Part shown: positions 1 to 6,559 of the stretch, piece by piece
Position numbering within the stretch: position 1 is the stretch's first letter
Layout: the number at the start of each line of letters is the position of its first letter
From: Opitutus sp. GAS368
Lineage (GTDB): Bacteria; Verrucomicrobiota; Verrucomicrobiia; Opitutales; Opitutaceae
Length of the DNA: 9,551 nucleotides
NCBI GenBank assembly: GCA_945862035.1
Contig: CAMAXB010000106.1
Span: forward strand, 1-9,551
Direction: 5' to 3'
Made by a program: the position numbers and the translations under genes
The notes under the pieces: model-generated
Told to the model about the DNA's origin: nothing
Databases searched by the model: none
What the model saw: only the letters and a program-made list of their open reading frames with translations

Positions 1-1
1 G

Positions 2-76
2 GTGAAGCATGCGCTGCTGCGCTCGCCGCTCCGCATCACGGATGTGATGGTTCACATTGAGCCGGCTGCAAAGTGA
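2..76 (+). CDS. 3' end of a probable cation diffusion facilitator transporter (partial)
   Basis: This frame is open from the window edge to a TGA at 74-76 and gives 24 residues ending in ITDVMVHIEPAAK. The pattern 'hydrophobic-x-DV-x-VHIEP' close to the C-terminus is typical of the cytoplasmic domain of cation diffusion facilitator (CDF) transporters, which export Zn2+, Fe2+, Mn2+ or similar ions in exchange for protons. The membrane part lies outside the window, so the metal cannot be guessed. The call rests on one short motif and could be wrong. The gene reads in the same direction as the PEP carboxykinase gene, 147 bases before its start, and no terminator is visible between them. Confidence 0.5.
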   Translation: MKHALLRSPLRITDVMVHIEPAAK

Positions 77-206
77 GGGAAAGGGGAAGCAACCGTTTGG
101 CGCAAACGACTTCAGGCAGACCGGTATTCGGCCAGATTCTACGGATGTGTTTTGTGGTTTATACGATATCTAGATGTAGGCTTTGCGGTTTACTCTCCCG
201 GGGGCT

Positions 207-212
207 GGAGGA
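207..212 (+). promoter_or_regulatory. Ribosome binding site of the PEP carboxykinase gene
   Basis: GGAGGA lies 11 bases before the ATG at 224. It decides the start: the same frame stays open upstream to 152, but the residues between 152 and 223 do not resemble the family's N-terminus. No convincing -35/-10 pair was found in 77-206. An AT-richer patch around 158-170 (TTTATACGATATC) could hold a -10 element, but no good -35 sits at the right distance. Confidence 0.6.
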
Positions 213-223
213 TAGGGTACCCC

Positions 224-2050
224 ATGAAGTCGAGAAATCCGTCCGTACCCCTGAGTGAAAATCAGCACCTCCTCCGTTGGGTGCAGAAAATGGCCGACCT
301 CTGCAAACCCGCCGCAATTCATTGGGTGGACGGATCACAGGAGGAATCGGATGCCCTGAGCGCTCAGCTGGTTGCCAACGGCACCTTCGTCAAGTTGAAC
401 GAAAAGCTGTGGCCGGGCTGCTACTACGCGCGGTCGGATGCCGGCGACGTGGCCCGGGTGGAGGACCGCACGTACATTTGCTCCCTTTCCAAGGATACGG
501 CGGGCCCGACCAACAACTGGGTCGATCCGTTCCAGATGCGTCGGAAGCTAAAGGAGATCTTCGCGGGCTGCATGCAGGGGCGCACGATGTATGTGCTACC
601 CTACAGCATGGGACCGGTCGGTTCCCCGATCTCGCAGATTGGCGTCGAGCTGACGGACTCGCCCTACGTCGTGGTCAACATGCGCATCATGGCGCGGGTC
701 GGGCTCCCGGTCTACCGGGAAATCGACAAGGCCGAGAAGCGCGTGGTCCCCTGCATCCACTCCGTCGGTCACCCACTTAAGCCGGGCCAGAAGGATGTGC
801 CATGGCCGTGTAATCCCGAGAAGTACATCGTCCACTTTCCGGAGACCCGCGAGATCTGGAGCTTCGGTTCCGGCTACGGTGGCAACGCGTTGCTGGGTAA
901 GAAGTGCTTCGCGCTCCGCATCGCGTCCAACATGGCGCGCGACGAGGGCTGGATGGCCGAGCACATGCTGATTCTCGGGGTCGAGAACCCGAAGGGCGAA
1001 AAGACCTACGTGGCGGCGGCGTTCCCCAGCGCCTGCGGCAAGACGAATTTCGCGATGCTCATTCCCCCGGCGCACTTCAGCCAGCAGGGCTGGAAGGTGT
1101 GGACGGTCGGAGATGACATTGCGTGGATCAAGCCCGACGCCAATGGCTGCTTGCGGGCGATCAATCCCGAGGCCGGTTTCTTTGGCGTGGCCCCGGGGAC
1201 GTCGAACACGACCAATCCCAACGCCATGGTTTCGCTCGCGAAGAACACGATTTTCACGAATGTGGCGCTGACGCCCGAGGGTGGAGTGTGGTGGGAGGGC
1301 ATGACGGATGTGCCTCCCGCCGAATGCACCGACTGGCAGGGTAAGAAGTGGACGCCCGCGATCGCCAAGGAGACGGGGGCCAAGGCCGCGCATCCGAATG
1401 CGCGCTTCACCGCCCCGGCCTCGCAGTGCCCCACGATTGATCCCGATTGGGAAAACCCGGAGGGTGTTCCGATCAGCGCCTTCATCTTTGGCGGCCGTCG
1501 CGCGACCACGATGCCGCTCGTGTACCAGGCCTTCAATTGGAGCGCGGGGGTTTACACCGGCGCCACGATGGGATCCGAGATGACGGCGGCAGCGGCCGGC
1601 ACGATCGGCAAGGTCCGCCGCGATCCGTTCGCCATGCTGCCCTTCTGCGGGTACAACATGGGCGATTATTTCCGTCACTGGATCAAGATGCCGCGCAATC
1701 TCACCGAGACGCCCCGCATTTTCCATGTGAACTGGTTCCGCAAGGACAAGGAGGGCAAATTCATGTGGCCCGGCTTCAGCGAGAATATGCGGGTGCTGAA
1801 ATGGATCACCGACCGTGCTCGCGGGCGGGCGCTCGGCCGCGAGACGCCGATCGGCTGGCAGCCCCGTTATGAGGACCTCGATTGGGAAGGCATGGACTTC
1901 CCGAAGGAGCGCTTTGATGAGCTGCAGGCCTTCGATCGCGAAGCCTGGCGGGCGGAGGTGCTTGGCCAGGAGGAGCTCTTCCTCGATCTCCACGACCATC
2001 TCCCCAAGGAGCTGATCTACGAGCGCCAGCTCCTGATCTGCCGGATGTAA
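224..2050 (+). CDS. pckG: Phosphoenolpyruvate carboxykinase, GTP-dependent
   Basis: This cytoplasmic enzyme interconverts oxaloacetate plus GTP with phosphoenolpyruvate plus GDP and CO2. That is the entry step of gluconeogenesis from TCA intermediates, and in some bacteria it runs in the anaplerotic direction. The 608 residues match the roughly 600-residue GTP class, not the shorter ATP class. Visible motifs are SMGPVGSP (128-135), SGYGGNALLGKKC (216-228) with the metal/substrate lysine K227, EGWMAEH (241-247) with metal-binding H247, the P-loop FPSACGKTN (267-275) with catalytic-loop Cys271 and Lys273, the metal-binding GDDIAW (296-301), and NPEAGFFG (314-321). Phe505, Phe513 and Phe518 have the spacing of the three aromatic residues that hold guanine in known GTP-PEPCKs, which supports GTP specificity. 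The ATG at 224 follows a good GGAGGA, and an intrinsic terminator follows the stop, so it is probably monocistronic. All key residues are present. Confidence 0.97.
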   Translation: MKSRNPSVPLSENQHLLRWVQKMADLCKPAAIHWVDGSQEESDALSAQLVANGTFVKLNEKLWPGCYYARSDAGDVARVEDRTYICSLSKDTAGPTNNWVDPFQMRRKLKEIFAGCMQGRTMYVLPYSMGPVGSPISQIGVELTDSPYVVVNMRIMARVGLPVYREIDKAEKRVVPCIHSVGHPLKPGQKDVPWPCNPEKYIVHFPETREIWSFGSGYGGNALLGKKCFALRIASNMARDEGWMAEHMLILGVENPKGEKTYVAAAFPSACGKTNFAMLIPPAHFSQQGWKVWTVGDDIAWIKPDANGCLRAINPEAGFFGVAPGTSNTTNPNAMVSLAKNTIFTNVALTPEGGVWWEGMTDVPPAECTDWQGKKWTPAIAKETGAKAAHPNARFTAPASQCPTIDPDWENPEGVPISAFIFGGRRATTMPLVYQAFNWSAGVYTGATMGSEMTAAAAGTIGKVRRDPFAMLPFCGYNMGDYFRHWIKMPRNLTETPRIFHVNWFRKDKEGKFMWPGFSENMRVLKWITDRARGRALGRETPIGWQPRYEDLDWEGMDFPKERFDELQAFDREAWRAEVLGQEELFLDLHDHLPKELIYERQLLICRM

Positions 2051-2090
2051 CCCTCGCGGACGGCGAAAGGCGCCCCGGCCGTGGGCGAAG

Positions 2091-2135
2091 GGTGCCGATG
2101 ACAGGGTTTATGCCCGCCATCGGCACCTCTTTTTT
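2091..2135 (+). terminator. Intrinsic terminator of the PEP carboxykinase gene
   Basis: A perfect 10-bp inverted repeat, GGTGCCGATG (2091-2100) and CATCGGCACC (2118-2127), is followed at once by TCTTTTTT (2128-2135). The 17-base loop contains GGG and CCC that can pair further inside (2104-2106 with 2113-2115). It starts 40 bases after the PEP carboxykinase stop and separates that gene from the exported protein downstream. The U-tract lies only on the + strand side, so it acts in one direction. Confidence 0.9.
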
Positions 2136-2294
2136 ACACGACGAGGTCCTCGAGCCGACCCGCTCCTCCCGGTCGACGCGCGATCCGTGCGGCCAACGCA
2201 GGTCACGCCGCGGCAGCGCAGCGATCGCCCGGTGGCCCTGCTCAGCCGGGCGGGCTGACTTGCGAAATCGTCCGGCCGGAGCATTCTCGGGGTG

Positions 2295-3056
2295 ATGATT
2301 GCCCGCGGCGTCCTCCTCGCTCTGCTGACCCTGACCTCGTTTGCCGCGGCTGCGCGGGCAGCCGATGATCTGGTCGGGGCGCCGGCGCCTCTGGCGGCCG
2401 CGCTAAAGAAGCTCATGGCGGATGAAGGCTATTGGGCGTCCACCCGCACCTCCCGCTATTTCGGCCGGGACGGAAAGCTCGAGCGGACCGACGTCGAGCG
2501 CCACGACCCGTCCGTCCCCGACGACCAGCAATGGAAACTCCTGCTGCGCGACGGGCGACCGCCGACCGTGGAGGAGGAACGTTCGTGGCGGCGCACGCGC
2601 GAGCGCGAAATGCGCCGCCGCGGCCGTCCGCTGGGTGCCATCATGAATATGGCGGCGGCGACCCTGGCGGAGGAGACGCGCACCCACCTGGTCTATTCCG
2701 TGCCGATCAAGCCCGGGGCCAGCCGGCGGCTGCCGGCGGAGAAGTTCTTTGTGCTGGCCCAGGTCAGCAAGGATCGCGGGGAACTCGACCGGGTCGCCAT
2801 CCGCACGACCGAGGCTTTCCGCGTCGTAGGCGTGGCTCGCGTGGAAAACGTGGAGGCAGACGCCAAGTTCGGCGTGATCGACCCGCAGTACCCGGCCCAA
2901 CCGCAGTCGTTCCTCGCCACCGGCACGGTCAACATCGCCTGGCTCTTCCGGGTGGGGGGTAGGCTGGAGACGGAATGGGACCAGTTTCAACGGGTCACTC
3001 CCTATGCGAGCCGCTTTAGCGTCACGGTGGGTGAGCTCAAGGCACTCGATTTTTAG
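2295..3056 (+). CDS. Exported protein of unknown function with a 'DGRPPT' motif
   Basis: The 253 residues begin with a clear Sec signal peptide: Arg4, a hydrophobic core at about 5-19, and an A-R-A cleavage site after residue 22. The mature part has no TM segment, so it should be periplasmic or secreted. It has three visible parts. Residues 50-90 are polar and contain RHDPSVPDDQQWKLLLRDGR, leading into PPT. Residues 91-112 are a very Arg/Glu-rich stretch that is probably helical (EEERSWRRTREREMRRR). Residues 130-253 alternate as beta-strands, ending in WLFRVGGRLETEWDQFQRV. The 'DPSxPxxxxWxLLxxDGxPPT' pattern resembles uncharacterised exported proteins I have seen in other Gram-negative bacteria, but no function is known to me. 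A GTG at 2292 lies next to the chosen ATG at 2295 and is an equally possible start, since GGAG at 2278-2281 is 10 bases before it. The gene stands alone between a terminator and a gene-free region. Confidence 0.75.
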   Translation: MIARGVLLALLTLTSFAAAARAADDLVGAPAPLAAALKKLMADEGYWASTRTSRYFGRDGKLERTDVERHDPSVPDDQQWKLLLRDGRPPTVEEERSWRRTREREMRRRGRPLGAIMNMAAATLAEETRTHLVYSVPIKPGASRRLPAEKFFVLAQVSKDRGELDRVAIRTTEAFRVVGVARVENVEADAKFGVIDPQYPAQPQSFLATGTVNIAWLFRVGGRLETEWDQFQRVTPYASRFSVTVGELKALDF

Positions 3057-3636
3057 GCCCTGATCCTCATTTGCTCAAGGATGGCCGCACCGGGCGGATG
3101 GGGAGGACTGTCGGAGTGAACGGGTGCGGGCGGGGAGTGGTGACAAAATGGATCGCTCCCTGGGATGAGTAGAAGCGGACAACCGCTGGCAGCACGGCGG
3201 CCGTGGCGTTCCCTGTGCTGCTGAAGCCCAAACGCTCTCTCGCTGCGCGGGCTGCGATGGTGGAGCATCACGAGGACCTGCTGGCGGCGGGCGGGCGCGC
3301 CGGCGCCACCGGCAAGTCTGCTCGGCCGCGCGTGCCGGCGGGCGGACGAGTTCGGCTCGGGATTTCCCGGCCGAGCGGACTCCGCGGCAACGAGCGACGG
3401 AGATTGCCGGGTTGGGGGGGGCTGCATGACGTGAGGGTCGCGCTGGGCCGCGACGAGGTGCGAGCGGAGATCGAGCGCACCCGCGCAGCTCGGGACGACC
3501 GTAGCTCTGGAGCCTGAAAATGATGCGATCGGATTGCGTTTGCCTTGGGATTGGGCTGTGCTCATCCCGCTGATGGGCGCGGGCGGGTTGCCATGCAGAT
3601 AGCTGCAACTTCCGCTTGGGGCCGGGTGTTCTGCGC
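3057..3636. other. 580-base stretch with no supported gene
   Basis: GC-rich sequence between the exported protein and the sigma factor. Open frames exist on both strands, including a GTG-started 104-codon frame at 3203-3517 (+) and a 170-codon frame at 3053-3565 (-). Their translations are dominated by Arg, Pro, Ala and Ser, as expected for chance frames in GC-rich DNA, and match no family I recognise. A run of eight G (3414-3421) lies in the middle. Right after the preceding stop, ATCCT (3063-3067) can pair with AGGAT (3078-3082) and outer GGCC with GGCC (3056-3059 and 3083-3086), but no T-tract follows, so a terminator is doubtful. The promoter of the sigma-factor operon should lie in the last 100-200 bases; no clear hexamers were found. 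A decayed gene or an unrecognised RNA cannot be excluded. Confidence 0.5.
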
Positions 3637-4236
3637 ATGAAAGATGATCCTCCAGTGCAAACCCATCCCACGGGGACGATGACCCCGGCTGATTTCACGA
3701 CGTTCATGCGCAACTATCAGGACATGGTTTATTCCACCGCGGTTCGGCTCCTTGGCAATGAGGCGCAGGCGGAGGACATTTCCCAGGAAGTTTTCCTGAA
3801 GGCGTATGAGCGGTTCGACGACTTGTGCACCAGTCCGACGGCGGGCGGGTGGCTGAAGACCGTCACGACCAATCTCTCGCTTAATCACCTGCAGCGCTAC
3901 CGGAAGCGCTGGCGCTTCTTCTCGGAGCGTGTGCATCGGGACGATGAGGGGCGGGGGACGGAGCCGGTGGAGTTCGCGGCCCCCGACGGCGATTTTCTCG
4001 CGGGGGTCGACAAGGTGGAGCGCCGGGCGTGGCTTGAGCGTGCTTTGGAGAACCTGCCCGAACACCAGCGCGTGCCGCTGGTCCTTTATCACTTTGAAGA
4101 CCAGCCGTACGACGAGATTGCCCGGCGCCTCGGCGTATCGCTGGCCAAGGTCAAAACCGATATCCTCCGCGGTCGCGCGGCGCTGGCGCAGGTGCTGCTG
4201 CGCAGTGGCGCGAGCCACGAAAACTTTCATTCCTGA
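3637..4236 (+). CDS. RNA polymerase sigma factor, sigma-70 family, ECF type
   Basis: This is a 199-residue sigma factor that would direct RNA polymerase to a small set of promoters. Region 2 spans about residues 23-92, with LGNEAQAEDISQEVFLKAY (39-57) for core binding and -10 recognition, then GGWLKTVTTNLSLNHLQRYR (70-89). A variable acidic linker (about 100-125) follows. Region 4 is at about 132-185: LPEHQRVPLVLYHFEDQPYD then EIARRLGVSLAKVKTDILRG, the helix-turn-helix that reads the -35 element. Regions 1 and 3 are absent, as in ECF (group 4) sigma factors. I chose the ATG at 3637; the ATG at 3679 (MTPADF) is a real alternative because conserved sequence starts only after it, and neither has a strong ribosome binding site. 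The two genes that follow are nearly contiguous, suggesting that the sigma factor, a membrane regulator and a target or sensor protein are made together. Such operons often regulate themselves, but no promoter motif could be recognised. Confidence 0.93.
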   Translation: MKDDPPVQTHPTGTMTPADFTTFMRNYQDMVYSTAVRLLGNEAQAEDISQEVFLKAYERFDDLCTSPTAGGWLKTVTTNLSLNHLQRYRKRWRFFSERVHRDDEGRGTEPVEFAAPDGDFLAGVDKVERRAWLERALENLPEHQRVPLVLYHFEDQPYDEIARRLGVSLAKVKTDILRGRAALAQVLLRSGASHENFHS

Positions 4237-4241
4237 TTCCC

Positions 4242-4703
4242 ATGGACCAACCCACGCCCGAAGAGATTGAGCCGCGGCTCCATCAGGCTCTGCGCGGGCT
4301 GCCCGCGCGTCGCGCGCCCTCCTCGCTGGAGCAGCGCGTCCTGGCGGCGATTGCCGAGCGGCAGGCCCGCCCGTGGTGGCGTCAGAGCTACACCTGCTGG
4401 CCCACGCCCGTGCGGGTCGCGTTCTTCGTGTTCTCTGCCGCGCTGGCGGCGGTGGTGGCAGGTACCGCCGCGACGATCTTGCCGGGTTTCGGTGTAACGG
4501 CGGGGCAGCCGGTTGAAGCCACCCTGGGCTGGTTTGCGCAGGTGCGGGCCACGGGTGCGACGCTGGTGGACGTGGGCGGGCGGCTGCTGCCCCGCGTATC
4601 CCTTTCGTGGATCTACCTCGGCCTCGCGGTTGTCGCGGCGCTCTATGCGGCCCTCTTCGGCCTGGGGGCTGCAGCCTACCGTATCCTCTGGCAGAGCCGC
4701 TAA
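4242..4703 (+). CDS. Two-TM membrane protein, putative anti-sigma factor
   Basis: The 153-residue protein starts five bases after the sigma-factor stop. A soluble N-terminus of about 55 residues (EPRLHQALRGLPARRAPSSL) should be cytoplasmic and helical. Two hydrophobic segments follow, at about 57-80 (VRVAFFVFSAALAAVVAG) and 122-147 (WIYLGLAVVAALYAALFG), separated by a loop of about 40 residues that would be periplasmic, placing the C-terminus in the cytoplasm. Gene position, size and a cytoplasmic N-terminal helix fit an anti-sigma factor that holds the sigma factor at the membrane. The classical zinc-binding HxxxCxxC motif of ZAS-type anti-sigma factors is absent (the only Cys is C52), so sequence alone does not prove the role. 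Its stop codon shares a base with the next start (TAATG at 4701-4705), which suggests translational coupling. It might otherwise be a membrane protein with no direct contact with the sigma factor. Confidence 0.8.
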   Translation: MDQPTPEEIEPRLHQALRGLPARRAPSSLEQRVLAAIAERQARPWWRQSYTCWPTPVRVAFFVFSAALAAVVAGTAATILPGFGVTAGQPVEATLGWFAQVRATGATLVDVGGRLLPRVSLSWIYLGLAVVAALYAALFGLGAAAYRILWQSR

Positions 4704-6391
4704 TGCATTTTCGATCTTTCTCTCCCATGAAATCCTTCCGCTGGGTCATGCTCCCTTCCAGCGCCGTCCTGGCGCTCGGGCTCACCCTGTCCCGCGCCCA
4801 GACCGCACCGGAGACGCCGGCCGCTCCGGCGCCTGCCGCCGAGGCACCGGCTCAGCCTGCCGCGCCGGAGGCGCCCGAGCGGTTCCTTTCGCTCGACAAC
4901 CCGCCACCCGCGCAAACGCCACCCGCCGATCCGGCGGCTGCGATCAACGCGGAGCCGGAAACAGCCGAAGAGCGGTCCGCCGCCGGGATCGTCGTCTTCG
5001 GCTCCGACGGAATTCTGGCCGCCGGTGATCGTGCAAAGGAAGTCGTTGCCATTATTGGCAACACGATCGTCGACGGCACCGTGGACGAAACGGTGGTGGC
5101 GATCATGGGGGACTCCACGCTCAACGGCGAGGCGCGCGAGGTGGTGGCGGTCATGGGCAATGTCACCATCAACGGTCGTGTGCGGGGCGATGTAGTCGCC
5201 GTGATGGGTGGCGTCCAACTGGGGCCGCGGGCCCGGGTGGACGGCGAAGTGGTTTCGATTGGGGGAGGCGTCGAGCGGGCGCCGGGCGCGACCGTGGGCC
5301 GGGGCATAAAGGAGGTGGGTTTCCTCAAAGGGCACCTGCCGCGGATGGACGGCCTGCGCGCTTGGCTGAGGCACTGCCTGCTGCTCGGCCGTCCTCTTGG
5401 GTTCGGCGAGAACCTCGGGTGGGCCTGGGGGGTCGCCCTCTCGTTTCTCGGCTTCTACGTTTTGCTGGCCCTTGCCTTTGGCCGTGGTGTGGAGAAATGC
5501 GCGGAAACGCTTGAGCAGCGTCCGGGCTACACGATCCTGGCGGCCTTCCTCACGCTGCTGCTCATGCCGATCCTGACCGTGCTGCTCGCGTTCACGGGCA
5601 TCGGACCGGTCATCCTGTTTTTTGCGGCCATCGTCGGAACGCTGTTCGGGAAGGCGGCGTTCATCACCTGGCTGGGCCGACGATTCACGCGACCGCTGGG
5701 CATTCAACTGCCGGTGGTGGCGGCCTTTGTTGGCGGGCTCCTGCTTACGGTTTTTTACCTGATCCCCTACGTGGGCCTTTTGGTCTGGAAGAGCTCCGGT
5801 GCGCTCGGTCTCGGCATGGTTGTTTCCACCCTGATTCTTGGGATGAAGCGTGAAAAGGCGCCGGCGTTGGCCAGCGGGCCGGCCGGTCCGGGGCCGGCAC
5901 CGGCCGGGATCGGCTTTGTGGGAGCGGCGGCCGGAAGCGACGTCCCCCCGGCGGGCTTTTCGGGCGCCTCCCCGGATGTCGCGTCGCTGCCGGAGCGCCA
6001 GGTCCCGCAACACTCGACGCTCCCTCGGGCGGGTTTTTGGATTCGCATTGCGGCTTCGCTTCTCGATGCTGTTCTGGTCGGGATTTGCAGCGGGATCCTC
6101 AATCTGGACGATTACTTCCTCGGATTCTATGCCCTCTACTGCATCGCCTTCTGGGCGCTCAAGGGAACCACGATTGGTGGCGTCATTTGCGGGCTCAAGG
6201 TGGTGCGGCTCGATGACCGCACGCTCGACTGGACGGTTGCCGTGGTGCGGGCCCTGGGCGGCTTCCTCTCCCTCGTGATCGCCGGTCTCGGCTTCATCTG
6301 GGTGGCGTTCGATCCGGACAAGCAGTCGTGGCACGACAAAATTGCCGGCACGACGATCGTCCGGGTTCCAAGGGGTACGCCGCTGATTTGA
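4703..6391 (+). CDS. Signal peptide - bactofilin-like beta-solenoid - TM - RDD domain protein
   Basis: The 562 residues form four parts. Residues 1-33 look like a signal peptide or anchor (LPSSAVLALGLTLSRAQ). Residues about 34-95 are a Pro/Ala/Glu-rich linker. Residues about 98-205 are a repetitive beta domain: five units of 16-19 residues from 111 to 198, with AKEVVAIIGNTIVDGTV, DETVVAIMGDSTLNGEA and REVVAVMGNVTINGRV first, matching the style of bactofilin/polymer-forming beta-helices. Residues about 241-380 hold four or five TM helices. After a Gly/Pro/Ala-rich linker (about 384-440), an RDD domain runs from 442 to about 556, with WIRIAASLLD (Arg448, Asp455), GGVICGLKVVRLDDRTLDW and WVAFDPDKQSWHDKIAGT. 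RDD domains are membrane modules of mostly unknown role; some have been linked to ion transport. The start at 4703 overlaps the previous stop. The in-frame ATG at 4727 (MKSFRW) is an alternative that gives a shorter signal peptide. Being the last gene of the sigma operon suggests an envelope role. Confidence 0.85.
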   Translation: MHFRSFSPMKSFRWVMLPSSAVLALGLTLSRAQTAPETPAAPAPAAEAPAQPAAPEAPERFLSLDNPPPAQTPPADPAAAINAEPETAEERSAAGIVVFGSDGILAAGDRAKEVVAIIGNTIVDGTVDETVVAIMGDSTLNGEAREVVAVMGNVTINGRVRGDVVAVMGGVQLGPRARVDGEVVSIGGGVERAPGATVGRGIKEVGFLKGHLPRMDGLRAWLRHCLLLGRPLGFGENLGWAWGVALSFLGFYVLLALAFGRGVEKCAETLEQRPGYTILAAFLTLLLMPILTVLLAFTGIGPVILFFAAIVGTLFGKAAFITWLGRRFTRPLGIQLPVVAAFVGGLLLTVFYLIPYVGLLVWKSSGALGLGMVVSTLILGMKREKAPALASGPAGPGPAPAGIGFVGAAAGSDVPPAGFSGASPDVASLPERQVPQHSTLPRAGFWIRIAASLLDAVLVGICSGILNLDDYFLGFYALYCIAFWALKGTTIGGVICGLKVVRLDDRTLDWTVAVVRALGGFLSLVIAGLGFIWVAFDPDKQSWHDKIAGTTIVRVPRGTPLI

Positions 6392-6503
6392 GGCGCTGCC
6401 CTTCTGGTTGGTGGGGTTGGTCGTCGCCGGAGGGATCGCGTTTGGACGGGTGCTGGTCTTCCTGCCCGCCCGGATCCTGGGCGCGAAGATGCCGGCGGCC
6501 TGA
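6390..6503 (+). other. Short hydrophobic coding-looking frame after the RDD gene
   Basis: In the frame shifted by +1 from the RDD gene, an open stretch runs from right at its stop (TGA 6389-6391) to TGA at 6501-6503. From 6390 it encodes 37 residues, including PFWLVGLVVAGGIAFGRVLV then FLPARILG: one likely TM helix followed by a basic segment. Of the 37 codons only three end in A or T, the bias of real genes in this window. There is no ATG near its beginning. TTG at 6408 or GTG at 6411 could start it, with GAGG at 6390-6393 as a weak ribosome binding site, giving about 30 residues. It may be a small membrane protein, or a former or frameshift-made C-terminal extension of the RDD protein. The sequence resembles nothing I can name. 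Confidence 0.35.
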
Positions 6504-6559
6504 GGCGAGGCGCTGGTTTAGGCCTGACAGCGCACGGTTGGCGGGTGAACACTGGGGCC

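Noticed and set aside
125..165. Promoter upstream of the PEP carboxykinase gene
   Set aside because: TATACG at 160-165 could be a -10, but the hexamer 17 bases upstream (TTCTAC) is a poor -35; not enough to call.
596..1999. Long open frame of 467 codons on the - strand inside the PEP carboxykinase gene
   Set aside because: It is the reverse complement of a well-supported gene; its Arg/His/Gly/Pro-rich translation resembles no family, as expected for a shadow frame in GC-rich DNA.
3203..3517. 104-codon GTG-started frame in the gene-free gap
   Set aside because: No ribosome binding site, no recognised motif, Arg/Ala/Gly-dominated translation, and a G8 tract inside; kept only as part of the gap description.
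3162..3568. GGGATGAG (3162-3169) and CTCATCCC (3561-3568) as an inverted repeat flanking the gap
   Set aside because: One or two 8-bp inverted matches are expected by chance over this length, and no transposase or target duplication is present.
3594..3607. TGCAG-ATAG-CTGCA small inverted repeat about 30 bases before the sigma-factor start, as an operator
   Set aside because: Only five base pairs and no matching second copy or promoter hexamers to support it.
4700..6334. Open frame of 544 codons on the - strand opposite the RDD gene
   Set aside because: It is highly charged (Arg, His, Glu, Gln), without domain pattern, and fully opposite a gene with clear motifs.
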